From assembly GCA_023432805.1 (NCBI GenBank), contig JAEYUG010000086.1, positions 1-10,016 of the forward strand: a DNA stretch of 10,016 nucleotides, read 5' to 3'. Origin of the DNA: Bacteroidota bacterium. Lineage in GTDB: Bacteria; Bacteroidota; Ignavibacteria; SZUA-365. Position 1 is the first letter of the stretch, and each line of letters starts with the position of its first letter. Positions 1-6,101 of the stretch are shown one piece after another. The notes under the pieces were generated by a model. The model did no database searches, was not told the DNA's origin, and saw nothing but the letters and a program-made list of their open reading frames with translations. The position numbers and the translations under genes were made by a program.

Positions 1-77
1 GCCTCGGGTATGTCCGGAAACAGCACCACATACCCACCTTCCCGCTGCTTCTGCACACGTACCGGATACTCGAACAT
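1..77 (-). CDS. HicB-type antitoxin, N-terminal part (cut by window edge)
   Basis: Only 25 full codons are visible, translating to MFEYPVRVQK then QREGGYVVLFPDIPE. The pattern YPV, then EGGY-V-FPDIPEA, is the usual beginning of HicB-family proteins, whose N-terminal RNase H-like fold binds and neutralises the HicA mRNA-cleaving toxin and often represses its own operon. The start ATG (75-77) has a clear ribosome site, AAGGAGAG, a few bases upstream, which supports it as a real start. In classical hicAB loci the toxin gene precedes hicB; here the upstream neighbour is a J-domain gene and the 95-nt gap holds no HicA. The toxin may lie beyond the window edge (inverted hicBA order) or be absent (solitary HicB). 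The family call rests on a short motif only; the C-terminal DNA-binding half cannot be seen. Confidence 0.72.
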   Translation of the reverse strand, partial: MFEYPVRVQKQREGGYVVLFPDIPE

Positions 78-129
78 CGTCACTCTCCTTTCATGCCAAG
101 CTGTTTCTTGATTGCCGCGACAAGACCTG

Positions 130-172
130 CCCCGCCGTCTGTCGCCGTATCGCAGACATTTATACGTCGGGG
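130..172 (-). other. Possible imperfect stem-loop after the J-domain gene
   Basis: Directly after the J-domain stop codon the minus-strand RNA can pair CCCCGACGT with ACGGCGGGG (eight pairs, one A-G mismatch), with an inner UGUC/GACA or GUCUG/CAGAC pairing. There is no T-run after it, so it is not a convincing intrinsic terminator. It could slow readthrough into hicB or be chance pairing in GC-rich DNA. Confidence 0.25.
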
Positions 173-691
173 TTATTTGAACCCGCGGCGGCGTTCGATG
201 ATCTGGTAGGCTTCGTTGATGGCCTTGGCCTTCTCGGTGGCGCGACGCTGGCTGTCGACGTCGAGCGTTGCGACACGATCGGGATGGTACTGCGACATGA
301 GCTTCCGGTAGCTGCGCCTGATCTCGTCGACGCTCGCAGTCACGGGAAGCCCGAGCACGGCGTAATAATATGCGTCGTCGCGCTCGCCGGGTTTGCGCTG
401 CGCCTCGTCGTGCCTGCGGCGACCCTCGCCGGTCTGCCCGCCGCCGGACTGACGCGCACCCGCCGCACCCTGCCGACTGCGCGCACCGCTTCCCCCGGTG
501 GACGACGAGGTGCCTGACGACGACGTCGCGCGACGGGCATCTCCGGACTCCGACGTCTTTTTCCTTCCCGCCAGCTCGGCGTCGAAATCGTCGAGTTCCT
601 CCCTGTCCTTCGCAGTCATGCGCTCGAAGAGATCCTCGATCTCACCCTTGACCATGCGGTTGATGCGGCGGAAGATCTGGCTGTACGACAT
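173..691 (-). CDS. Small J-domain protein with C-terminal J domain
   Basis: This 172-residue protein ends in a J domain (about residues 108-170): YYAVLGLPVTAS, then the basic helix II DEIRRSYRKL, the diagnostic HPD tripeptide at 136-138, and helix III KAKAINEAYQII. J domains stimulate the ATPase of Hsp70 (DnaK) partners. Unlike DnaJ itself the J domain is at the C-terminus, with no Gly/Phe region, zinc finger or substrate-binding domain, so it is a class-III-like co-chaperone of unknown client. Residues 1-40 form a charged, probably helical segment (MSYSQIFRRINRMVKGEIED), and 45-105 are a Ser/Gly/Arg-rich, probably disordered linker. A GGAG ribosome site lies 5 nt before the ATG, and the gene starts 12 nt after rsmE, so the two are probably co-transcribed. 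The J domain is certain; the cellular role is not known. Confidence 0.9.
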   Translation of the reverse strand: MSYSQIFRRINRMVKGEIEDLFERMTAKDREELDDFDAELAGRKKTSESGDARRATSSSGTSSSTGGSGARSRQGAAGARQSGGGQTGEGRRRHDEAQRKPGERDDAYYYAVLGLPVTASVDEIRRSYRKLMSQYHPDRVATLDVDSQRRATEKAKAINEAYQIIERRRGFK

Positions 692-703
692 GGGAACTCC
701 AAA

Positions 704-1411
704 TCAGGTGACGAGACGGGCAAGGGCGGTGACGGCGGCGGTCTCCGCACGGAGACGGCGGGCACCGAGGCTGACGATGCGCGCCCCCGCGGCGGAGAGC
801 AGCGCGATCTCGGCGTCGCTGAAGCCGCCTTCGGGACCGATGGCCACGACGACGCTGCAGGGGTCGGCGAGGGTCGCGCGCAGCGCGGCAATGGTCTCGT
901 GCGGGGCGGCGGATTCGTGACAGACGAGCAGCTGCGCATCGCCTGCGCGCAGCGGAAGTTCGGCAAGCGCGATCGGCTCGTCGATGCGGGGCACGCAGCT
1001 GCGTCCGCACTGCTTGGTCGCGGCGAGCGCGAGCTGGCGCCAGCGCGCGGTCTTCGCCGCACGCGCGACGGTGCGCTCGGTCACGAGCGGCTGCACGCCC
1101 GCGGTACCGAGCTCGGTGCATTTCTCGATGAGCCAGTCCATGCGACCGGGATTGCGCAGCATGGCCGCTGCGACGGTGATGCGGTCGGGCGATTCGTTCC
1201 ACCCTCGATGCGTCTCGATGATCTCGCACGCGGCCGTATCGCGCGTGGCTGAGACGATGCGCACGAGGTACATGCATCCCGCGGCGTCGGTCACCTGCAC
1301 GCGGTCGCCCTCGGCGTGCCGCGCCACGCGCAGCATGTGATGCGCCTCGTCGCCGCGTACGGTCAGCGTGCCCGCCGACACGTCGGCGGGATCGACCAGA
1401 TAGACGTCCAT
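704..1411 (-). CDS. rsmE: 16S rRNA (uracil-1498-N3)-methyltransferase RsmE
   Basis: The 235-residue product has the usual length and layout of RsmE, a SPOUT-class enzyme that uses S-adenosylmethionine to methylate N3 of U1498 in 16S rRNA of the small ribosomal subunit. An N-terminal PUA-like part carries DEAHHMLRV (21-29). The trefoil-knot methyltransferase part carries MDWLIEKCTELG (91-102), TERTV (111-115), QCGRSCVPRI (134-143), the SAM-binding GPEGGFSDAEI (192-202) and LGARRLRAETA (215-225), all standard family motifs. The frame stays open upstream to 1582, but the family N-terminus matches MDVYLVDPAD at 1411, which has GGGGGAG just upstream. It begins 34 nt after the Omp85 gene and ends 12 nt before the J-domain gene. 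Confidence 0.96.
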   Translation of the reverse strand: MDVYLVDPADVSAGTLTVRGDEAHHMLRVARHAEGDRVQVTDAAGCMYLVRIVSATRDTAACEIIETHRGWNESPDRITVAAAMLRNPGRMDWLIEKCTELGTAGVQPLVTERTVARAAKTARWRQLALAATKQCGRSCVPRIDEPIALAELPLRAGDAQLLVCHESAAPHETIAALRATLADPCSVVVAIGPEGGFSDAEIALLSAAGARIVSLGARRLRAETAAVTALARLVT

Positions 1412-1445
1412 CACTCCCCCGCCCGCATGTACACGCACGCCGCCA

Positions 1446-2813
1446 TCAGAACGACGCCGCGATGTCGAGAATCCACTCGCCCGCACGCTGGTGATCCCAC
1501 GCGCGTTCGAGCCGCACGACGGATCCGTAGGGCAGCAGCAGGTGCAGTCCCACGCCATAGCCCCGCGCCGCATTCGCAGCACGCACGCGCTCGCCGCGCT
1601 CCCACGTCAGGCCTGCATCCGCGAACACGGCCGCGTAGAGCCCGAAGCGCAGCGTCGAGAATCCGTTCACCGGCAGCGGCGGCAGGCGCAGCATCCACTC
1701 CGGCACGATCGGGATGCGCGTCTCGAGCCAGAGTCCGGCGATGTTGTCGCCCTCGCGGTGCTCGGAGAAGCGCCCGCGGATCCGCTCGGCGTATCCGTAG
1801 AACACGCGCTCGTAGTAGGGCACGACGGGACCCGCGGCCACGCTCGTGAGCACGCGCGCCCCCACGCTCACCCCGCCCCACGCACGCTGCCAGGCCCGCA
1901 TGTCGAGCGTCGCCCGCGTGTAGTCGACCTCGCCGAATCCCACTCCCTTCTTCACGACGCCCGCCGCGCCGTAGAATCCCTGCGTCGTGTACTCCCGCAG
2001 ATTGCGCGTGTCGTGCACGGCCCCCGCGCCGATCGAGAGCACGCGGTCGATGCCCGTGGACGAGGCCGTGCGTCCCGGTTTCCACGAACTCACATCCACA
2101 TACGTGAACCCCGCCGACAGCCACGCACTGCGGTAGGCGTCGAAGCGCTTGCCGAGACTCTGCGCGATGCTGTAGCGGTTCTCGGTGAAATTCTCCCCGT
2201 CGCCGCGCGCCACGAGACTCTTATTCTGCACCCGCGTCCACGCCAGCTGCGTGTCGGTGAACAACTGCGCCGTGCCGAAGATCCAGGGATTCGCGTAGCT
2301 GAGCTGGGCCGACGGATTGTAGCCGGCAACGGCCGCCGCCCAGAGCTTCTCGTTGCGTCCGCGCACGTTCTGATGCACGAGGCCGAGTCCGTAGTACCAA
2401 TGGTTCAGATCACGGTCAACCACGCCGAGCATCGGCACGGGATAGTAGAACCAGCGCTCCTCGACCTCGATGATGAGCACGGTGCTGTCCATCGGGGGAT
2501 AGCTGATGTCGACGGCGTTGAAGAGTCCCAGCGAATAGATGCGCGTCCGGCAGAATTCCAGCTCGTCGGCGCTGATCGTGTCGCCGGGCTCAAGTGTCAT
2601 TTCCCTGAGGATGACTTCGGGACGTGTGACCGCATTGCCGAACACCGCGTACCCTGCGACCACGGGCGCCGGCCGCACGGGGGAAGCCTCCTGCGCGCGG
2701 AGGCTTCCGATCGAGACCAGCACGACCAGCGCGCCTGCGGTGGCACGCAGCACGGCGCGTGCATGCCGCATCCGCACGCGCTGTCTGCCTCCGCCGTGGC
2801 CCGTCATCGCCAT
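1446..2813 (-). CDS. Omp85-family outer-membrane protein with a single POTRA domain
   Basis: The 455-residue product has a signal peptide (hydrophobic ALVVLVSIGSL, likely cleavage after LRA near residue 40), one POTRA domain (about 50-118: GYAVFGNAVTRPEVILREM, GDTIS, YSLGLFNAVDI, VLIIEVEER) and a beta-barrel of about 16 strands to the end. Family marks are RIRGRF (345-349 region), which matches the barrel-lid VRGF/Y motif of BamA/TamA proteins, FADAGLTW near 397-404, and a C-terminal Phe, the usual recognition signal for barrel insertion. BamA has five POTRA domains and TamA three, so this is an accessory Omp85 protein, not BamA; it may insert or transport envelope proteins or lipids. It starts 7 nt after the DUF5683-type gene. 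The second ATG at 2807 is a real alternative start, because GGGGG abuts the first ATG but is well placed for the second. Confidence 0.85.
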   Translation of the reverse strand: MAMTGHGGGRQRVRMRHARAVLRATAGALVVLVSIGSLRAQEASPVRPAPVVAGYAVFGNAVTRPEVILREMTLEPGDTISADELEFCRTRIYSLGLFNAVDISYPPMDSTVLIIEVEERWFYYPVPMLGVVDRDLNHWYYGLGLVHQNVRGRNEKLWAAAVAGYNPSAQLSYANPWIFGTAQLFTDTQLAWTRVQNKSLVARGDGENFTENRYSIAQSLGKRFDAYRSAWLSAGFTYVDVSSWKPGRTASSTGIDRVLSIGAGAVHDTRNLREYTTQGFYGAAGVVKKGVGFGEVDYTRATLDMRAWQRAWGGVSVGARVLTSVAAGPVVPYYERVFYGYAERIRGRFSEHREGDNIAGLWLETRIPIVPEWMLRLPPLPVNGFSTLRFGLYAAVFADAGLTWERGERVRAANAARGYGVGLHLLLPYGSVVRLERAWDHQRAGEWILDIAASF

Positions 2814-2820
2814 CCCCCGA
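2814..2820 (-). promoter_or_regulatory. Ribosome site that may favour the second ATG (2807)
   Basis: The minus-strand sequence is TCGGGGG-ATG-GCG-ATG. The G-run touches the first ATG (2811-2813), too close for ribosome binding, but is 6 nt from the second ATG (2805-2807). Starting at 2807 would remove only two residues from the signal-peptide n-region, so the product is essentially unchanged. Confidence 0.4.
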
Positions 2821-3741
2821 CTAGAAGCGCCAGCGCAGCTGCGAGGTGGGCATGAGCTCGGCGCGTCCGTCGGGCAGGGTCAGCACGCGCACGCTCGAAT
2901 GCAGCTCGATGTCGCGGTTGGCGCGCGCGGCCGCCCAGGCGGCGTCGACGGCGCTGAGCACGTGATTGAGCACGATGAGGTTCACGAAGAGGCTGGCGGT
3001 GTTGTAGGCGTCGTTGGCGTGGCCGCGCTGGGTGGAGTAGTCGCGGAAGCGCGCGCTGATGTCGTAGTAGTCACCGTCGAGTTTGTCGTCCCAGCCGTAG
3101 GAGAACTGGTTGTACTTGCCGATCATTTCGAAGTACTGCTGGTCGCCGTGCGGCGGCAGCCGGTGCGAGAACTTCGGAATCGCCAGCTCGACGCGGTTCA
3201 TGGTCTCCCAGTCCACCCGCTGCCAGGGCGGGAGCGTGGCGTCGGGATTGATGGCGATCTGCAGCAGCCGGTCGTCGCCGCCCTCGAAGTTCTTCGCGTT
3301 GGCGTTGAGCCACTCGGCGTACTTGACCACGCTCCAATGCGCATCGGCGTAGTTCTGGAACTGCGTCGTGCGTTCGTCGCCGAGGCTGTTGTAATGCGTA
3401 TTGGCGATCCATCCCCCCGCCTCCAGACCGAGAAAGAGGCCACCAAGCAGGTACGATCCCGCATAGACCTCACCCGCACCGGGTACGACGGCCGAGAGCA
3501 GTCCTGCCAGCAGCGGAGACTTCCGCGCGGTCGAGCGGGCCGGCAGGGGCGCGGGGGCGTTTGCGGCCGTGTCTGCGAAGATGCCGCGCGCGGCGATGGC
3601 ATCCGCGAAGCGGACATCCTCATCCGATATCTGCACCGGTACCTGCGCCATGTCGAGGCGGAAGGACACGGGCTGGCTGACCGCGGGCACGGCAAGGCAC
3701 AGGCAGGCGGCGACGAGAAGCAGGCGGGGAAGCATCGGCAT
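2821..3741 (-). CDS. Exported DUF5683-type envelope protein
   Basis: The 306-residue product begins with a signal peptide (MPMLPRLLLVAACLCLAVPA, likely cleaved after AVSQ near residue 23). After a Pro/Ala-rich stretch comes KSPLLAGLLSAVVPGAGEVY (74-93) and then GSYLLGGLFLGLEAGGWIA (95-113). This 'KSP-ALLSA-PG-GQ-Y' pattern is typical of the DUF5683 family of Bacteroidota and relatives. Further recognisable stretches are YFEMIGKYNQFSYGWDD (203-219) and the C-terminal VLNHVLSAVDAAWAA (257-271); the protein ends in Phe. No enzymatic role is known to me. The frame is open to 3858, inside dnaB, but the ATG at 3741 is chosen because it starts the signal peptide and lies 1 nt after the dnaB stop (TGA-C-ATG), implying translational coupling. 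It is directly followed by the Omp85 gene, suggesting a shared envelope job. Confidence 0.8.
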   Translation of the reverse strand: MPMLPRLLLVAACLCLAVPAVSQPVSFRLDMAQVPVQISDEDVRFADAIAARGIFADTAANAPAPLPARSTARKSPLLAGLLSAVVPGAGEVYAGSYLLGGLFLGLEAGGWIANTHYNSLGDERTTQFQNYADAHWSVVKYAEWLNANAKNFEGGDDRLLQIAINPDATLPPWQRVDWETMNRVELAIPKFSHRLPPHGDQQYFEMIGKYNQFSYGWDDKLDGDYYDISARFRDYSTQRGHANDAYNTASLFVNLIVLNHVLSAVDAAWAAARANRDIELHSSVRVLTLPDGRAELMPTSQLRWRF

Positions 3742-3742
3742 G

Positions 3743-5164
3743 TCAGAATCCGGGTTCGTCGAGTTCATAGGGCGTGGCGACGCTCGGGAAGCGGGTCTCG
3801 AGGTTTTCGAAGCGGGCGTACTCGCCGATCCATGCCAGCGGCACTTCGCCGATTTCACCGTTGCGCTGCTTGCCGATGATGATGTAGGCCTTGTTGAGCT
3901 CCTCGGGGGGCACGTTGTCGCCGTCCTTGTTGCGGTGCACGAAGATCACGACGTCGGCGTCCTGCTCGATGGAACCCGACTCGCGTAGGTCGGCCAGCAT
4001 CGGCTTGCCGCCGGTGCGGCTTTCGACGGCTCGGTTGAGCTGCGAGAGCGCGATGATGGGTACGTTCAGGTCCTTCGCGAGTCCTTTGAGGGACCGCGAG
4101 ATCGTGGCGATTTCGCGTTCGCGGCTCTCGCGCACCGAGGGCGCGGTCATGAGCTGCAGGTAGTCGACGATCAGCAGGCGCACACCGAGCTCGTGCACCA
4201 TGCGGCGCGCCTTGGCGCGTACTTCCAGAATCGAGATGCCGGGCGTGTCGTCGATGTACATCTTCGCGCGCTCGAGCTTGCCGACGAAGGTGGCGAGCTT
4301 GCCGTAGTCGCTCTCGCGGATGCGTCCCGTGCGCACGAGCTGCATGTTCACGCGCGCCTCGGCGCACAGTAGACGCAGCGCGAGCTGCTCCTTCGACATT
4401 TCGAGGCTGAACACGCCGACCGCCATGTCGTAGTCGATCGCCGCGTTCCGGCCCATCGACAGCGCGAGGGCGGTCTTGCCCATCGAGGGACGTGCGGCCA
4501 GGATGATCAGATCCGACGGCTGCCAGCCGCCGGTCTTGATGTCGAGCAGCTCGTAGCCCGAGGGCACGCCGGTCACACCCGTGTGCGTCTGCGAGATGCG
4601 CCAGATGTCGTCGAGCAACGGCTTGACGATCGCGTTCAGCTCGACGTAACTGCGCTTGATGTGCTTCTCGGAAAGCTGGAACAGCTTGTTCTCCGCCTGG
4701 TCGATCACCTCGAAGGCATCGGTGGTGTCGAGATAGCAGTTGCGGATGATCTCGGTATTCTCCTCGATCAGCTGCCGCTTGAGCGCCTTCTCGAGCAGGA
4801 TGCGGCAGTGGTATTCGATATGCGCCGGTGCGACCAGGTCGCTGGTGAGCTGCGTGAGGTAGTACACCGATCCCGCACTTTCGAGCGTGCCGCGGCGACG
4901 CATCTCCTCGGCGACCGTCACGATGTCGATCGCATCCTTGCGCGCGAACAACGCGCTGATCGCTTCGAGAATGAGCCGGTGCTTCTCCTGATAGAAGGCA
5001 TCCGGCGTCAGGAGCGACAGCGCATTCGACACGGTGGTGTCGGGCTGCAACAGCATGGCGCCCAGCACCGCACGCTCGACGTCGATGGCCTGCGGGGTGC
5101 GGGGACCCTCCTCCCCCGGCATTTCGCCGGTGTAGACGCGCTCGTCGAGATCGAACTTCGCCAT
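3743..5164 (-). CDS. dnaB: Replicative DNA helicase DnaB
   Basis: The 473-residue product is full length for DnaB, the hexameric 5'-3' helicase that unwinds DNA at the replication fork and recruits primase. The N-terminal domain (about 24-125) starts with PQAIDVERAVLGAMLL, the family signature. The RecA-like C-terminal ATPase domain holds Walker A ARPSMGKTA (224-232), LEMSKEQLALR (254-264), Walker B LLIVDYLQLM (330-339), SQLNRAVESR (374-383) and DLRESGSIEQDADVV (392-406). There is no intein or frameshift, although dnaB is a common intein site. It starts 3 nt after the glycosylase stop and its stop lies 1 nt before the DUF5683-type start. Its product acts in the cytoplasm and is essential, so expression of the two downstream envelope genes is probably tied to that of a core replication gene. 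Confidence 0.98.
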   Translation of the reverse strand: MAKFDLDERVYTGEMPGEEGPRTPQAIDVERAVLGAMLLQPDTTVSNALSLLTPDAFYQEKHRLILEAISALFARKDAIDIVTVAEEMRRRGTLESAGSVYYLTQLTSDLVAPAHIEYHCRILLEKALKRQLIEENTEIIRNCYLDTTDAFEVIDQAENKLFQLSEKHIKRSYVELNAIVKPLLDDIWRISQTHTGVTGVPSGYELLDIKTGGWQPSDLIILAARPSMGKTALALSMGRNAAIDYDMAVGVFSLEMSKEQLALRLLCAEARVNMQLVRTGRIRESDYGKLATFVGKLERAKMYIDDTPGISILEVRAKARRMVHELGVRLLIVDYLQLMTAPSVRESREREIATISRSLKGLAKDLNVPIIALSQLNRAVESRTGGKPMLADLRESGSIEQDADVVIFVHRNKDGDNVPPEELNKAYIIIGKQRNGEIGEVPLAWIGEYARFENLETRFPSVATPYELDEPGF

Positions 5165-5167
5165 GGC

Positions 5168-6061
5168 CTACAATGCCTCCCCATTCGCGATCCGGTCGTA
5201 GAGCGCGCGGAACCGCTGCACATCCTCCCAGGTCGGCTGCTTCCAGTTCGGGTTGCGCAGCAGCGCGGCGGGATGGTAGGTCACCATCAGGGGAATCCCC
5301 TCGTACCGGTGCACATCCGCGCGCAGCTTGGTCAGCGACGCATTCGTGCGCAGCAGCGTCTGCGCGGCAATGCGTCCCAGTGCCAGCATGATCTTGGGAC
5401 GCACGATGCGCAGCTGCGCGTGCAGGTACGGCTCGCACTGAGCGACTTCCGCAGGCAGAGGATCCCGGTTCTCCGGTGGACGACACTTGATGATGTTGCA
5501 GATGTACACGTCGTCGCGCCGTAGATCGATCGCCTCGAGGATCTTGTTCAGCAGCTGTCCCGCCCGTCCCACGAACGGTTCGCCCGCCCGGTCTTCGTCA
5601 CCGCCCGGTGCCTCGCCCACGAGCACGATGTCGGCGGCCGCATTGCCGGTGCCAAACACGAAGCGCGTGCGCGTCGCACCGAGTCCACAGGCCTGACATT
5701 CGCAGATCGCGGCATTGAGCGCCTCGAGCGTCGTCGCGCCCTGCCACCGCTCGGGCGGGATCGGCACATGGGTGGATGCTGCGGCCTGTCGTCTCATGTC
5801 TTCGTGGCTTGCGATCAATGCATGGTGTGGGGAAGGCGCTGGGGTGAACGGCGGCGGCGGGGATGCTGCGGCCGCGTCCTCCATCGCCAGAGGTGCAGGC
5901 ACGCCACCCTCGCGGGGAAGCTGCCCGTCGCGCGGCAGGCGTTCCTCCTTCGGAAGCTGCCCGTCGCGCGGCAGATGCACCTGACGTGCAGGCGCATCCA
6001 GCACGAGCGCGTCACCGTACAGGGCGCGCTGCTGCTCGAGATATCTGCGGAGATCCTGCAT
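5168..6061 (-). CDS. Family-4 (iron-sulfur) uracil-DNA glycosylase
   Basis: The 297-residue product removes uracil from DNA after cytosine deamination or dUMP incorporation, the first step of base-excision repair. The catalytic domain spans about 110-297. It has CQAC (122-125) and two later Cys, 193 and 209, spaced exactly 16 apart as in family-4 enzymes; these four bind a [4Fe-4S] cluster. The uracil pocket motif GEAPGGDEDRAGEPFVGRAG (149-168) and the second motif HPAALLRNP (263-271) are intact. The first 20 residues (MQDLRRYLEQQRALYGDALV) look like a conserved helix and support the ATG at 6061, although no Shine-Dalgarno is visible. Between them lies an approximately 85-residue Pro/Ala-rich linker with an internal duplication. 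The frame is open to 6304, overlapping coaBC, but that extension has no family character. The gene is 40 nt after coaBC and 3 nt before dnaB. Confidence 0.93.
   Translation of the reverse strand: MQDLRRYLEQQRALYGDALVLDAPARQVHLPRDGQLPKEERLPRDGQLPREGGVPAPLAMEDAAAASPPPPFTPAPSPHHALIASHEDMRRQAAASTHVPIPPERWQGATTLEALNAAICECQACGLGATRTRFVFGTGNAAADIVLVGEAPGGDEDRAGEPFVGRAGQLLNKILEAIDLRRDDVYICNIIKCRPPENRDPLPAEVAQCEPYLHAQLRIVRPKIMLALGRIAAQTLLRTNASLTKLRADVHRYEGIPLMVTYHPAALLRNPNWKQPTWEDVQRFRALYDRIANGEAL
5916..5974 (-). repeat. 36-bp tandem duplication inside the glycosylase linker
   Basis: A 23-nt string (GGAAGCTGCCCGTCGCGCGG plus CAG on the plus strand) occurs identically at 5916-5938 and 5952-5974, giving a 36-nt period. 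In protein it encodes LPRDGQLPKEER followed by LPRDGQLPREGG, two 12-residue copies (about residues 30-53). The reading frame is kept, so it is a length-variable spacer and not a disruption. Confidence 0.9.
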
Positions 6062-6101
6062 AAGACTGGGACAGATGATGGGGAGAACGCGAACCCTGAA
6101 T

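Noticed and set aside
1412..1582. Upstream extension of the rsmE frame to 1582
   Set aside because: The extra 57 residues are Cys/Arg-rich, overlap the Omp85 gene, and the family N-terminus begins exactly at 1411 after a good ribosome site.
1491..2855. 454-codon open frame on the plus strand opposite the Omp85 gene
   Set aside because: Arg/His/Ala-rich translation with no recognisable motif; the minus strand has POTRA, barrel and signal-peptide features. It is a by-product of high GC.
3742..3858. Upstream extension of the DUF5683-type gene to 3858
   Set aside because: It would bury the signal peptide 39 residues inside the protein and overlap the dnaB end.
2539..3879. 446-codon plus-strand frame across three genes
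   Set aside because: It overlaps the ends of three well-supported minus-strand genes, is low-complexity and has no family resemblance.
3855..5486. 543-codon minus-strand frame, the longest in the window
   Set aside because: It is an alternative frame over dnaB and the glycosylase, both of which have intact motifs in their own frames.
5916..5974. CRISPR-like reading of the two 23-nt repeats
   Set aside because: Only two copies, in frame within a coding linker, with a 13-nt spacer; this is an internal duplication.
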